A stretch of 64,000 bases of DNA from Cladocopium goreaui (Eukaryota > Sar > Dinophyceae > Suessiales > Symbiodiniaceae): the NCBI GenBank assembly GCA_947184155.2, contig CAMXCT020003201.1, positions 397,501 to 461,500 on the forward strand, given 5' to 3'. Positions 1 to 9,263 of the stretch are shown one piece after another; positions within the stretch are counted from its first letter, which is position 1; each line of letters begins with the position of its first letter. Below the pieces are notes generated by a model. It made no database searches, was not told where the DNA came from, and worked only from the letters and a program-made list of their open reading frames with translations. The position numbers were made by a program, and so were the translations under genes.

Positions 1-3000
1 AATCAGTGGCAGCGTCGCCTTCTTCTGCTTGCGCGGGTTTGTGGGCCCGATGAAAGGCTTCAACTCCTTGAGGATGTCCGCTGCCGCACTGTTCTCATGC
101 AGTTGGCTGAGTCTCTTTTGAAGGAATGCTGACCTGGAAGTCTGTAGCTGGGCTCTCATCAGCTTGCGATATCTGCAGAATCCTAGGTACATCTTCACTT
201 GGCTGCAACGCAAGCTGGTGCCATAGTTGAAGAACTGCGCAAAGTCGGTTGTGTTTGCTCTGTTTGTCCAAGCCTTGAAGACCTGGTGGAGCGTCTCTGC
301 CGCCAGTCTGCGTCTGATTTCTTTCATGATCTGCCTGCATTGAAGCTTCTGCACTCGAAGTTGCCAAACTTCAGGAGTCACGTATGCTTTCTTGGCACTG
401 GCCACTTGCTGTGTGCGCAGAGAGCCCATAGATTGCTGAAGATGTTGGACCAGTTGACCTGCTTGCTGTTCTACATCGACATCCCAGGACTCTGGCTGAT
501 ACTTGATCAACTCCTCCTTGATGATGGGATCCTTAAAGTCAATGTTGAGACCAACTTTCTTTGTCTTCTTATGCTTGTACTGCTGAATACGTGCATCCCA
601 TTGCAGTTGAAGAGTCACTGCGCGGTGGTCTTCATGCCGTTGCGCAAGGTCAAAATCGGTTAGCACTTGTGAGTGTGTGCATCTCGACAACCACTGGTAC
701 GGGATCGCAATGTGGTCAATGCAATGCACCGATGTTCCATCTGGCGCTGTCCACGTGTGGTTTTCGCCAGTGTGGCACATTGTGGTGGCTGGCAAGCATA
801 GATCACGTTCATGTAATGCTGCACGAAATAGTGGCGTATTGCTTGACGTCGCAAAACCTGGTTTGTGCACTACTTTGCCATCAGCTTCTCCTGGTGCCGC
901 ATTGGCGTCCAGAAGCCATAGCATGGGAGCTTCATCACAATGTTCTTGCAGGATGCGCCTTGTTTCTTCCCACCATTGTGTGCGTTCAGTTTGGGTTTTG
1001 CCACTGTGCGGCGCATGCGCGATGAAGAACCAACAGTCCAGCAAAGGGTGGTCACAGCGAAGTAGCATGCGTCTAGGATCACCATGTACAACGCAAAAGG
1101 TGTTGCGGGTCAATTTGTGCTCAATGTATTTGTGCTTTCTTCTCTGCCATCCAATGGGTTGTTCAAGATCAAACCAGATTTCAACTCCTAGATGACCTTT
1201 GCAATGTCCAGACGCAAAGCACAGAAAGTTGTTGGCCACCCGTATTCCTGCTTCTGATCTGGCTTCCTGAATGGCAAGACAGTTCAGCTTGTAGAAGCGC
1301 ATTTGTGTTTGCAGGAAATGAAGTTTGCCTCCGTGTCCATCTGGGCCCTTGTAGAGCGATTGCACGTTGGCGGTCGCCAAACTGAAAGCACATGAAACAT
1401 CATGGGTTGAAAGATGAAATTCACCTCCATGTGGTTCTGCATCATTGTGCGCCGGTGGCAGCCTTGGCGCTGGCATTTCAAAACCTCCATCTTTCCATGG
1501 GGGCAATCCTTGATTCTGTCCAAAGATCATCCATAGTTGACAAAGGCGGCTGTGCCAGACTTGCAGGTCCAGCTGTTGCCTTTTGTGGTTGAAAGACTGC
1601 CGCGCTTCTTGCTTGGCTGCATGGTCAACGAACTCGTTGTATGGGTCCCCTGCATGGGATCTAGTATGGTGGAGTTGAATGCCTGCATGTGTGAGGGCAT
1701 GCTGTAGCGCTTGGATGATCCCTCTCATGAGCATGTACGATGGGTCAGGGTCAGCGACGCCCAGTGTACCAAATGCTTGTCCACCTGTGGTAGCTGAATC
1801 GGTGCATATCACCGTGGGGACACTGACGTTCTGTGACAGCCTCCATAGTCCCGCAAAGGTAAGAGCAGCCCTTTCAGCTTGATCTGAGCCTATGCGCTGT
1901 GTTCCTGTGAGCGCTTTGCCGGCTGGCTGGTAAGACACTGGCTGTGCCGTCCAGCCGATTGGCACCACGGTGGACGAGTCTCCTTGCTCATCATACTTTT
2001 CACCTAATACAAGGAAGGCCCAAGTGTCTTGTAGTCCAAGTTCATCTGCTCGAAGCGGCGCCATTCTTCTCCCAGTGGGTTTGGAGGATCCATCTGTGTA
2101 AATGAGCAGCCTATCATACTCCTGAAGTTCAGGTGCAGGTCCTTGCGGCATGTGAAGCTTGGATTGGATGTAATCAGGCAGGTCCGGGATACCAAAGTCA
2201 TGACAAAGACATTCATCTCCAGAGCTGAAGAGGAGCTTCATGTCCTCCACATTGAAGTCTGTGCGCAGGACGCATGGAGCTTCCAAATCTGGAACTTGGT
2301 GAAGATCAATCAAAGCATCTCCATGTGTAGCCAGCGCAGGTTGTCTGGCTGGCCATGGGCTTCTGGCCTTCACTCTCTGTGGCTCTTGCTCTAAGAGTGG
2401 CTCCTGATGCGAAAATGTAATCTTCCTCCAGTTCCAGCACAGTTCTTCTTGTTGCAAAATGACTGCTCGCTCATAGCCCAAACTGCAAAGTACTTCCATC
2501 AATCGTTCTTCTGAAAGTCGTTGATGGTCACTATGAACAAAACATCCGTCTTCATCATGTGCATCAATGTGACAGAAGAGGTGATGTTGAAGTGGCGATG
2601 GCTCTTCTGTCTCTCTTGTGCATACAAAAAATTTGTTGTGTGGGTGACAATCCCATACCAAAAGATCATGACCCCAAAGGAGAAGCTCTGCCTTGACTGC
2701 GTCTGCGGACGGCATGGTTGTCAGCTCAATATACTGCGGAAGCTGCAGTGTGGGATCTTTGTTGATGATTTCCGTGGCATGGCGTTCGTCCTGTGGAGGG
2801 GAGGACTGTGTCATGTCAGGCATGTGTCGTGGCCCATGGGTGTGAGCCACCTGCCCATGTGTTTGGCGCTCACGACCATGTGTCAGGATACATGCTGATA
2901 GTTGAAGGAGCACTGGGCCTGTGGGTGCTGCTGGTAGAAGATGTACCACTATACTTGTACCACTGCGACCAGGCCATGTAGTGCCACGTGGTAATTGATG

Positions 3001-5640
3001 TTCTGCGTACCAAACTTCACATTGATAGATCGCATCTGCATTGTAGCACAGTTCGGTGTGGCCAATGCCATCAATGATGTGCTCAGCTTTCAGATGCTCA
3101 TGTGTCGTGCCTGCAACCTGCAGCGCAGGACCTTGTAGCCCTTGTTCATGCTTGTACACAGTGATCAGGTTGGTGATGAGAACATCATGTGGATTCTGAA
3201 TGATGATGACATGTCCTGCATTGTCATGTTCTCCGTCTGGCGGGGTGGGCTGGACCAGGAGGAATTCAAGTGGCTCGCCTTCATGGATCATGTCCCGCCA
3301 AAGGTGCTTGAATGTCTCAGTCCAATACTGTGGCTGATCATGAAGCTTGGCTTTGCGGGGGTGATCACAGTGAAGCTGTTGCCGTCCATGATCTACCATC
3401 CATGTCGTGACAAAGCATGACTTGGTCTCTTCTCCCCTTGTTGCTGCTTTAGTTTGCCATTGTTCATGAAGATCCTGGATAAACTCGGTCTGCAAGTGCA
3501 GACACGCGCTACCTGGTCGGAACTCAAGAGCATATGGGTTCATTGTTGACTGCTGGGCTTGTCCAGGTCTTTGCATGAGATCAACCTCATCGTCTGACTC
3601 CGCATTCCAGATGTCCGATGTTTGCGGCTGAAAACTGTGAAGAACTAGCAAGAAAGCAAATCCATGCCGTAGTTGCCATCTGTCATTGAGGTCAAGCAAG
3701 TCCTCGCCATGCCAAAAAGAACAATGACGCGCCTCCAGATCTCTGCCACAAAGAGTATCAAGAGCAAAAAATGTGAGCATCTCATCATACGTGGCTGACA
3801 TTGGCGCGAAGAGCGCTACCTGTTCATACACACTGCCGGTGGCCACTCGATTGTTCAAGACAGTGATGACAGATGCCCTTTGGTCAGCCACAGACCTTGA
3901 GACCACAATGACATGGCATTGGCGGTTATCCACAAATGTTCGCCCAGGAGGATTCGGATATACAATGTGGAGCTCCGCCGGCATGTTGTCCTCATGTATG
4001 TCTTGCCATGCTCTGAGGATGTGACGTTGCCAATGCCAGTAGTCCTCTGCAAGGCGGACTTCTCTGGACGCCACACAACGCTGATGATGTGGAAAGCTCA
4101 GGTACCATGTCTGAACAACAAAAGAATCATCTTCTGTCTCTGTGGCAGCTCTTGCCTGGTCATGTCGGCGTTGATGGAGTTGCCTGATTGCATCTGGCTG
4201 GTCTGCTAGATCTTGTCCCCGGTTCGCCGGGGCTGGCATGATGGTATCACAAGACGTATGGAAGATGGGTGCGTCTTGTTCTCCATGTGACTTCATGGCA
4301 AAAACGGGCATCACAAAGTCCTTGTCTAGAAAATCAGGTCGTTCATCTAGCTTTGGCGTCATCCAGGATTGTAGTAGTGCATGATCTTCTGTGACCTCAA
4401 AATCAGGCGCAATGGGGACCATGGATGACGTCAGCTGTGAATTTGTCCAACCTGCTGCTCGTAGTGCTTGATGATCTTGGAGCTCTTCAACTGTAATGCC
4501 ATGATGGAAAACATTTGCAAGGTTGCGCGTCCCAAGATGGCAGTGTTCTGCTTCCCCAGGTGGAATGGCAATTCTGAGGTAATCCCCATCGTTGATGGAC
4601 ATCAGAGCTGCACTGCCTCTTGGGGTCATCTCATGGTTGTGCCAACAAATGCATTGATCGTTCTGAGCTCGACAATAATGTCCAAGGCCAAGAGAATGCA
4701 GCAACGTGATTCTGCCAATGTGAGGCGGCAACTTGTAGACCCTTCTCACAATCTCTGGCTGGATTGTCGGCGAGGCGCTGTGAAATTCCACATCAATAAG
4801 GACCAGTCGTAGTGCAGATCCTGGTGAAAGATCTCCATGTCGATGCGCAATGATGGCTTCTGTGTTTGCTCTCGCAAGATCATCTGGACGATGCCGTACT
4901 TGGTGAGTGTCATAAAGTTGGTGAATAGAAATGGCCAATGCTTGTGCTACCAAATTGTGGTAGCTGTCATGATCGTTCCAGTCCAAACGCAATGGAGTTT
5001 CCTCGAAATCAATTGCAAAAAGGACTGTCGAGTGCCAGTCTGGGGCGTTTGCTGTGCTTTCCCTGTCAGACGCCTCCTCTAGCACTGATTCAAGTTCATA
5101 GTCAGCAAGATCAACATGTGCTCCTTGTTGAAGCTGCAGCTGGTCTTCTGCTTCTTGGGGATCCATGGCAATGTCAGCGTCATCGATGATCTGATTTGGT
5201 GCACCATTTGGTAGTTGACGATCTTCGCGTCGAACTGGAACAGCCATGAAGGTGACTTCATCAGAAATGTGATGCGGTTGAAAAATCATTGCCTCCGATG
5301 TCTTCTGCGCAAGGCTCAACGGCCATCTTTGCAAGAAAAAGTCATTCTCTGGGCCCACATAGAGATCTGCTTTGTCTGCAAAAGAGGCTCGCTGCCATGC
5401 TCGTCTTGACATAGATCTGCTTGGTGCTCGCTCTGAATGCGCTCCACACATCGGATTGAGCTCATACTGCAGGTCTAAAGCCTGAATGGATGCCTTCCAT
5501 TCTGGAACAAAGTTCAATTCTTCCAAGATTGAATGTTGCCATTGGAGAACAGCTGGATGCTGTCCAAATTCATGCCCTGGACAAACCTCCGCATGTTGGT
5601 CTATTTGTCGGGCTTGCCAAAAGGCTGCATAGCACCAGAT
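1..5640 (-). CDS. LINE ORF2 polyprotein (three modules, RNase H, AP endonuclease; partial)
   Basis: I translated the minus strand block by block and found no stop in this frame from 5,640 to the left edge, about 1,880 codons; the frame stays open up to 6,984. The true start is uncertain: ORF1 overlaps it in another frame down to 5,601, and the first Met of ORF2 after ORF1 is near 5,450. Counting from 5,640, residues 200-900 contain three diverged modules rich in His, Gln and Trp with no function I recognise. RNase H lies at about 1177-1350 and an APE-type endonuclease at about 1419-1680; a linker runs to the edge. In LINE biology the endonuclease nicks the target and RT copies the RNA at the nick; RNase H removes the template. 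Because the ORF is open at the edge, a search for complete ORFs would miss it. Confidence 0.85.
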   Translation of the reverse strand, partial: MWCYAAFWQARQIDQHAEVCPGHEFGQHPAVLQWQHSILEELNFVPEWKASIQALDLQYELNPMCGAHSERAPSRSMSRRAWQRASFADKADLYVGPENDFFLQRWPLSLAQKTSEAMIFQPHHISDEVTFMAVPVRREDRQLPNGAPNQIIDDADIAMDPQEAEDQLQLQQGAHVDLADYELESVLEEASDRESTANAPDWHSTVLFAIDFEETPLRLDWNDHDSYHNLVAQALAISIHQLYDTHQVRHRPDDLARANTEAIIAHRHGDLSPGSALRLVLIDVEFHSASPTIQPEIVRRVYKLPPHIGRITLLHSLGLGHYCRAQNDQCICWHNHEMTPRGSAALMSINDGDYLRIAIPPGEAEHCHLGTRNLANVFHHGITVEELQDHQALRAAGWTNSQLTSSMVPIAPDFEVTEDHALLQSWMTPKLDERPDFLDKDFVMPVFAMKSHGEQDAPIFHTSCDTIMPAPANRGQDLADQPDAIRQLHQRRHDQARAATETEDDSFVVQTWYLSFPHHQRCVASREVRLAEDYWHWQRHILRAWQDIHEDNMPAELHIVYPNPPGRTFVDNRQCHVIVVSRSVADQRASVITVLNNRVATGSVYEQVALFAPMSATYDEMLTFFALDTLCGRDLEARHCSFWHGEDLLDLNDRWQLRHGFAFLLVLHSFQPQTSDIWNAESDDEVDLMQRPGQAQQSTMNPYALEFRPGSACLHLQTEFIQDLHEQWQTKAATRGEETKSCFVTTWMVDHGRQQLHCDHPRKAKLHDQPQYWTETFKHLWRDMIHEGEPLEFLLVQPTPPDGEHDNAGHVIIIQNPHDVLITNLITVYKHEQGLQGPALQVAGTTHEHLKAEHIIDGIGHTELCYNADAIYQCEVWYAEHQLPRGTTWPGRSGTSIVVHLLPAAPTGPVLLQLSACILTHGRERQTHGQVAHTHGPRHMPDMTQSSPPQDERHATEIINKDPTLQLPQYIELTTMPSADAVKAELLLWGHDLLVWDCHPHNKFFVCTRETEEPSPLQHHLFCHIDAHDEDGCFVHSDHQRLSEERLMEVLCSLGYERAVILQQEELCWNWRKITFSHQEPLLEQEPQRVKARSPWPARQPALATHGDALIDLHQVPDLEAPCVLRTDFNVEDMKLLFSSGDECLCHDFGIPDLPDYIQSKLHMPQGPAPELQEYDRLLIYTDGSSKPTGRRMAPLRADELGLQDTWAFLVLGEKYDEQGDSSTVVPIGWTAQPVSYQPAGKALTGTQRIGSDQAERAALTFAGLWRLSQNVSVPTVICTDSATTGGQAFGTLGVADPDPSYMLMRGIIQALQHALTHAGIQLHHTRSHAGDPYNEFVDHAAKQEARQSFNHKRQQLDLQVWHSRLCQLWMIFGQNQGLPPWKDGGFEMPAPRLPPAHNDAEPHGGEFHLSTHDVSCAFSLATANVQSLYKGPDGHGGKLHFLQTQMRFYKLNCLAIQEARSEAGIRVANNFLCFASGHCKGHLGVEIWFDLEQPIGWQRRKHKYIEHKLTRNTFCVVHGDPRRMLLRCDHPLLDCWFFIAHAPHSGKTQTERTQWWEETRRILQEHCDEAPMLWLLDANAAPGEADGKVVHKPGFATSSNTPLFRAALHERDLCLPATTMCHTGENHTWTAPDGTSVHCIDHIAIPYQWLSRCTHSQVLTDFDLAQRHEDHRAVTLQLQWDARIQQYKHKKTKKVGLNIDFKDPIIKEELIKYQPESWDVDVEQQAGQLVQHLQQSMGSLRTQQVASAKKAYVTPEVWQLRVQKLQCRQIMKEIRRRLAAETLHQVFKAWTNRANTTDFAQFFNYGTSLRCSQVKMYLGFCRYRKLMRAQLQTSRSAFLQKRLSQLHENSAAADILKELKPFIGPTNPRKQKKATLPLI
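601..1383 (-). other. APE-type endonuclease domain of LINE ORF2
   Basis: The domain opens with ATANVQSLYKG (metal-binding Asn near residue 1425), then AIQEARS (Glu near 1459), LLDANAAPG (Asp 1578 and Asn 1580), CIDHIAIP (Asp-His 1642-1643) and ends with RHEDHRAVTL (Asp-His 1671-1672). These are the conserved acidic, DxN and DH motifs of the exonuclease-endonuclease-phosphatase fold used by LINEs to nick target DNA. All key residues are present, so the domain appears intact. Confidence 0.9.
1594..2112 (-). other. RNase H domain of LINE ORF2
   Basis: The order of catalytic motifs fits RNase HI: YTDGSS (Asp near residue 1183 of ORF2), QAERAAL (Glu near 1256), ICTDSATTG (Asp near 1281) and RSHAGDPYNEFVDHAAK (His near 1329, Asp near 1339). 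The last motif matches the HxGxxxNExxD signature. The domain is in the same open frame as the endonuclease and lies upstream of it, with about 70 residues between. In the I-type LINEs I know, RNase H follows the RT, so this placement is unusual. Confidence 0.85.
2900..5100 (-). repeat. Three diverged repeat modules inside LINE ORF2
   Basis: Modules lie at about 5040-4560, 4125-3637 and 3405-2935. Modules 2 and 3 start with a TW(Y/M) motif, and all three carry a hydrophobic strand ending in Val, and a core with Cys, 6-8 residues, Cys, then Trp-His or Trp-Tyr: HYCRAQNDQCICWHN, TLCGRDLEARHCSFWHG and ELCYNADAIYQCEVWY. All end with a short hydrophobic strand. Similarity is at the level of pattern, found by eye; no known domain is recognised. 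Confidence 0.45.
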
Positions 5641-6596
5641 CCTAAGGCTTTGGCGGTGCCCTCGAGCCTGGCTTTTTTGTTGACCTGTTCCTCCTCTGTC
5701 TCCTCTGCTGGCCGTACACGACCATTCTCGAGAGTGGTCAACATCGTGGTGATGCCAGTCTGGATTTCCTCCGCAGATGCTAGTTTCTCCGGCACGTCCT
5801 CGTCCATGTCTTCTGAGATTTCCTCTGCATCCAGAACCTCCGCATCTTTCTTGTCCAATGCCGCTTTCGCTGCATCGTGCTTCTCCTTGGCCTCTAGCAT
5901 CGCATCTTTGGCTTCTGCAACCTTCTGCTCCAGCGCCGCATCCTTCTTTGCAAAATCTTCTGCAAAAGTGCGCCAGCGCTTGATGGACTCCTCCAGGTAG
6001 GTGTTCCAGGAGTGATGCAGGTTGGCTCTTGCCTTCTGTGCTGCGATCAGATGTTTCCTTTTCTGCTCGAGGTGATGGAAAGCTTGTCGAACTGATTTCG
6101 CAGTTGCAATCGGTTGTTTGGTCTTCTCGACCACCTTTTGCACATCTGCTGAAAGAGGGTTTTCCGAAGTCTCCAGTGCTTCGAGAAGTTCTTTCAGTTG
6201 CTGCTCTGCATGTGCGTTGGTCGCTGTGGAGGCTTGTGGTTGCACTGGCACAGCATCTGTACCCTTCCATGGCGGTTCCAACGCAGGAGCTCCATACTGT
6301 GATTGCTTCTTCTTGCCTCTGGGCGTACTTCCCCTCGGTCGAGGTGATTGCGTAACCTTCCTTGTCTTGGGATGCTTCTCCTTCTTTGCAGGTGCCTCCC
6401 ATGTAGATTCTTCCCATTCTTCCCATTGCTGCTGTTGGCGTCTTCTGGGACTCTTGGCATTCTGGCTGCCGTGCACATAGTTGATGTCCACACAGTGTTC
6501 CCAACTTGTGTAGCATGAACCACACGTCATCGCGTGGTTCTTGTTCAACCTTTTGCACCACACGCAGCGCCACGGTGCCCTGGATGTAGTCGACAT
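5601..6596 (-). CDS. LINE ORF1: RanBP2-type zinc finger and coiled-coil protein
   Basis: The start chosen is the first ATG (6,596) of a frame that is open from 6,791; it gives 331 residues. Residues 9-28 read WxCxxCxxxNxxxxxxCxxC (W9, C11, C14, N18, C25, C28), exactly the RanBP2-type zinc finger, a fold that often binds single-stranded RNA. A basic Lys/Arg/Pro-rich stretch follows, then a long Ala/Lys/Glu/Gln helix-forming region (about 190-270) that should form a coiled coil, then an acidic tail. LINE ORF1 proteins typically bind the element RNA and multimerise; that role is inferred. Upstream codons in the same frame also look coding-like (QLASIHDRLGRH), so the start could be earlier with a non-ATG codon or a missing 5' part. 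The stop at 5,601 overlaps ORF2 by one frame. Confidence 0.75.
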   Translation of the reverse strand: MSTTSRAPWRCVWCKRLNKNHAMTCGSCYTSWEHCVDINYVHGSQNAKSPRRRQQQQWEEWEESTWEAPAKKEKHPKTRKVTQSPRPRGSTPRGKKKQSQYGAPALEPPWKGTDAVPVQPQASTATNAHAEQQLKELLEALETSENPLSADVQKVVEKTKQPIATAKSVRQAFHHLEQKRKHLIAAQKARANLHHSWNTYLEESIKRWRTFAEDFAKKDAALEQKVAEAKDAMLEAKEKHDAAKAALDKKDAEVLDAEEISEDMDEDVPEKLASAEEIQTGITTMLTTLENGRVRPAEETEEEQVNKKARLEGTAKALGSGAMQPFGKPDK

Positions 6597-6723
6597 TGCT
6601 ACTTGTAGCTGTCGAAGAAACACAGGGTCCTTCGAGTGATGCCTTCCAAGCCGGTCGTGAATGGATGCAAGCTGTTGTTTTGTCAAAAGTTGCAAGCCAC
6701 GACGATGGAGATGCCACTGAAAA

Positions 6724-6931
6724 CGGGCGGTCGCCCGTCCACGGCGCTCTCTTCTCCTCCGGGTTGATGTTATCCTTGGATACAAAGATGGTCACAAAGA
6801 TGAACAGGAGCAAAATGGGCATGTAGTAGCCAAAGAAGAGGGGGAGTATGGCAAAGGTGTTCAGGACGATGTCAAACTGAACAATGAAGGTGCCAAGCCC
6901 GATCTCGATGGCGTTGTACACTTGACCAATG
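6724..6931 (-). CDS. Possible membrane-protein exon next to the LINE 5' end
   Basis: On the minus strand an acceptor-like ccttctag at 6,932 is followed by an open reading with a long hydrophobic run (for example LNTFAILPLFFGYY, then LLLFIFVTIFVSKDN) and a charged tail (NPEEKRAPWTGD). It looks like one or two transmembrane helices. I do not recognise the protein. It may be a host exon into which the LINE inserted, or the 5' part of the element itself. Confidence 0.3.
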
Positions 6932-6959
6932 CTAGAAGGTGTTGCTGGTTGGTCACTCC

Positions 6960-7458
6960 AGCAGAGCACAGTGCTTTGACGCGGTCACCAAAGAGCCGCA
7001 CCAATGCACCAAAGGCCAGTCAAAAATGGCCCGCAGGCAGGTGGTCACAAATGCCCGCCCGCTCAGGTGAGGTACGAGGGGCAATGAGATTTCCCTCAGC
7101 CAAACCTTGGATATCCTTGGATACTATATATATATATATTATATATACACCTATTATAGGCTAATGATGTTTCACGCTGAAAAAATAAAGTTTTTTGGGT
7201 GCATAAGGGATACCAGAAAGCTTGAATCTGAGGCCATTGGAATCAGAGGCTCTTCATTGGCATTTGCATGTCAGAATGGAAGAGATGCAAAAAAAACCAT
7301 GTCTGGACCATGTTTCTCTAAATTTAAGAGGACTCCATGAAAAAAAACCTTGCAATATGCCTTGCTCGAAGCCATCTCTTGACCCAAGATATCCCATATC
7401 CTCTCTGTAACTGGGTGTACCGCGAAAACGGCTGAACATGATCCAATTACATTGCCAG
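6960..7458. other. Stretch without a confident gene
   Basis: The left half is GC-richer and has one short open reading on the minus strand (RLFGDRVKALCSAGV). The right half is AT-rich, with a TA microsatellite at about 7,123-7,148 and two poly-A runs. Nothing definite is seen. Confidence 0.4.
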
Positions 7459-7555
7459 AAAACTGACACAAACATTGCACAAACGATATATGGAAATCCT
7501 CCCTGGATGACTTACAAGGAGCAAAGCGCAGAGGAGGAAACCACGAAGATGGCTG
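7459..7555 (+). CDS. Exon candidate, unidentified gene
   Basis: The acceptor ttgccag is followed by 32 open codons (KTDTNIAQTIYGNPPWM then TYKEQSAEEETTKMA). A GC donor (gcaact) at 7,556 leaves one base and joins in frame to the next candidate at 7,711. A GT donor at 7,564 is also present but would break the frame. The product is not recognised. Confidence 0.35.
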
Positions 7556-7710
7556 GCAACTATGTGAGTTGATACATTTATCATCATTTATCATATTGTA
7601 TTTTGTCTATATTAGATTTTATATCTATATTTGAGGTATAACAGTGTGTATATATATACACACATATTATGTATCTATATCTATATATATATATGCATGT
7701 ATTTGTGCAG

Positions 7711-7829
7711 TAGCCAATTCCCTATCCTTCAAGACCAAAAACCCCAACATCATCCCGTCCTGGGGAACCGGGAACCGCCAGGGGTTGACTCGTTTCCTAC
7801 ACAACTTTGTGAAGCAGAAGAGCCACTGA
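7711..7829 (+). CDS. Exon candidate with stop, unidentified gene
   Basis: Acceptor tttgtgcag precedes an open reading (ANSLSFKTKNPNIIPSWG ... FVKQKSH) ending at TGA 7,827-7,829. With a GC-AG intron it continues from the exon at 7,459. It could be a terminal exon, or the exon may end earlier at an unrecognised donor. Confidence 0.35.
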
Positions 7830-8432
7830 AGATGCAATGGATACCTGGGTGGCCATGGTGTATTATACACTTCGATAGATGGCTTGAAAGCCATCTATAA
7901 TCCAGTGGTTCATCATTTTCCCATATTTTCCCACTTCAAAATGCCATTTTCAGTGGGGGTGAAAAAAAATCTGAGGGATTTCTCAGGGCCGTTGAGGATG
8001 ACTTAGTGACTTGGTCAAATCACCTGTGATTTTCCTGTGAAAATAATCTGGCTGAGTACCAAAAAAAGGATATCCCCTATCCATTGCATGCTTGCTGTGT
8101 GTTCATTGGTCCTTACTTGTAGGTCGCCACACCCAAACAACTGGTATCTTCCCCCTATCAAGTGCAGGTCCAAATCTGTTTGCTGATTATATGCACATTT
8201 TTTCCCTAGAAAAGATGGCCAGCGAGAAAAACTCGCATCAATATTAATCCCATCGAAACATATCCTTGCAAAAAAAAAACATTAAATCATGTTTAATGAT
8301 GATTAGTATGTTAAATTGATTGATTACATATGATCAATATGGTAAATTAATATGGAAAAAAAACAAACACGTATATGGTACAGTAAAATCCCATTGAAGA
8401 TGAGATTCTGCAACCTGAGTTTCTTTCTCAAG

Positions 8433-8531
8433 TACGTCCCAAGGTCGCAAGAAGCTGTTGCCACTACATCCCATGTTGGGATTGGCCTTGAGGTGGACCA
8501 AAAAGCTTTGGAGGAAATTCATCATGCATAA
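8433..8531 (+). CDS. Exon candidate, unidentified
   Basis: A pyrimidine-rich acceptor (tttctttctcaag) precedes 32 open codons (YVPRSQEAVATTSHVG, GLEVDQKALEEIHHA) and a TAA. No family is recognised and the minus strand also has an open frame here. Confidence 0.3.
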   Translation, partial: YVPRSQEAVATTSHVGIGLEVDQKALEEIHHA

Positions 8532-8697
8532 ACGGCATAAATGGAGAACACGGTTCAGAACATGCATAGCTGCATAATGTTTGTTATGCATCATGATGAT
8601 GATGATGATGATGATGTAAACCTTATTCTCCAATCTGTCAAATTCACATGGCGAGGCCACATACATTTCCGGCTCGATGGGAAATCCCCAGCGCCAG

Positions 8698-8764
8698 GTC
8701 CATGCTACCCAGCGCGTCGCCGGAAACCCTGGCGATCACTAGTCTGGCGCTTTGCTACGCTGGG
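8698..8764 (+). CDS. Exon candidate, unidentified
   Basis: A GC-rich island in AT-rich DNA. Acceptor gcgccag, one base plus 22 codons (SMLPSASPETLAITSLALCY), then a GT donor (gtacgg). The helical, Ala/Leu-rich reading recalls organelle RNA-binding helical-repeat proteins, but this is only an impression. Confidence 0.35.
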
Positions 8765-9263
8765 GTACGGGAAGGAAGCGCCTGGCAGGCGCGGCGATGA
8801 CGAACCATGACATGATCCAACATGAAGCAACTATCCAATTTGGGTGTGTCTGAAGATGATCCAGTTATGGTAATTTTCATACTTTAATTGAGAGAATGAT
8901 GATTCAACAATTAATTTAAGTGTCTATGTTTTCAGACAAATGTGACCGACATAAGAGCGACATCTTGACATCGCTTTGTCTCAAACATGCGCAATTACTC
9001 GCAATCTCCGGATGAGTTAGATCGCCATACAACTAGTGATGGATGAACCACAATCTACCACTGATAAACTTTCAGAATATCAACATACCATTCTCATGGA
9101 TGCAACGCATCGTTAAGTCCCAGTTCAGCCACCCCGTTTTTAGTGGCTCAATCCTAAGTGTTGATATTTAAAACCCAAATTTTGGTGTTTCAATTGCCAG
9201 ATTTTTGCTGGTGTAACCACCATTTCTATTGATTCCAATCGCTTCTGGCAAAGCGATCTGCAG

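Larger units (their letters stand above)
1..6790 (-). mobile_element. LINE (non-LTR retrotransposon), 3' part beyond the left edge
   Basis: Two overlapping minus-strand ORFs are present: a zinc-finger/coiled-coil ORF1 and a very long ORF2 with RNase H and APE-type endonuclease domains. No LTRs flank the unit. The element reads right to left and leaves the window at position 1 before any reverse transcriptase motif, so RT and the 3' end are not visible. Its GC content and codon use contrast with the AT-rich DNA to the right. The upstream boundary lies somewhere between about 6,720 and 6,800, where LINE-like ORF1 sequence gives way to a membrane-protein-like reading in another frame. No stop interrupts ORF2, so this copy may be recent. 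The family within dinoflagellate LINEs cannot be named without the RT. Confidence 0.85.

Noticed and set aside
1-5600. The many short plus-strand frames in the LINE region
   Set aside because: They are shadows of the minus-strand ORF2, which has catalytic motifs.
5641-6984. Upstream extension of the LINE ORF2 frame across ORF1 as real protein
   Set aside because: The composition (Gly/Arg/Ser/Cys-rich, no motifs) looks like a shadow of ORF1, which has the zinc finger and coiled coil in the other frame.
7107-7150. TATATA runs here and elsewhere as promoters
   Set aside because: TA microsatellites occur throughout and dinoflagellate genes generally lack TATA boxes; no promoter can be supported.
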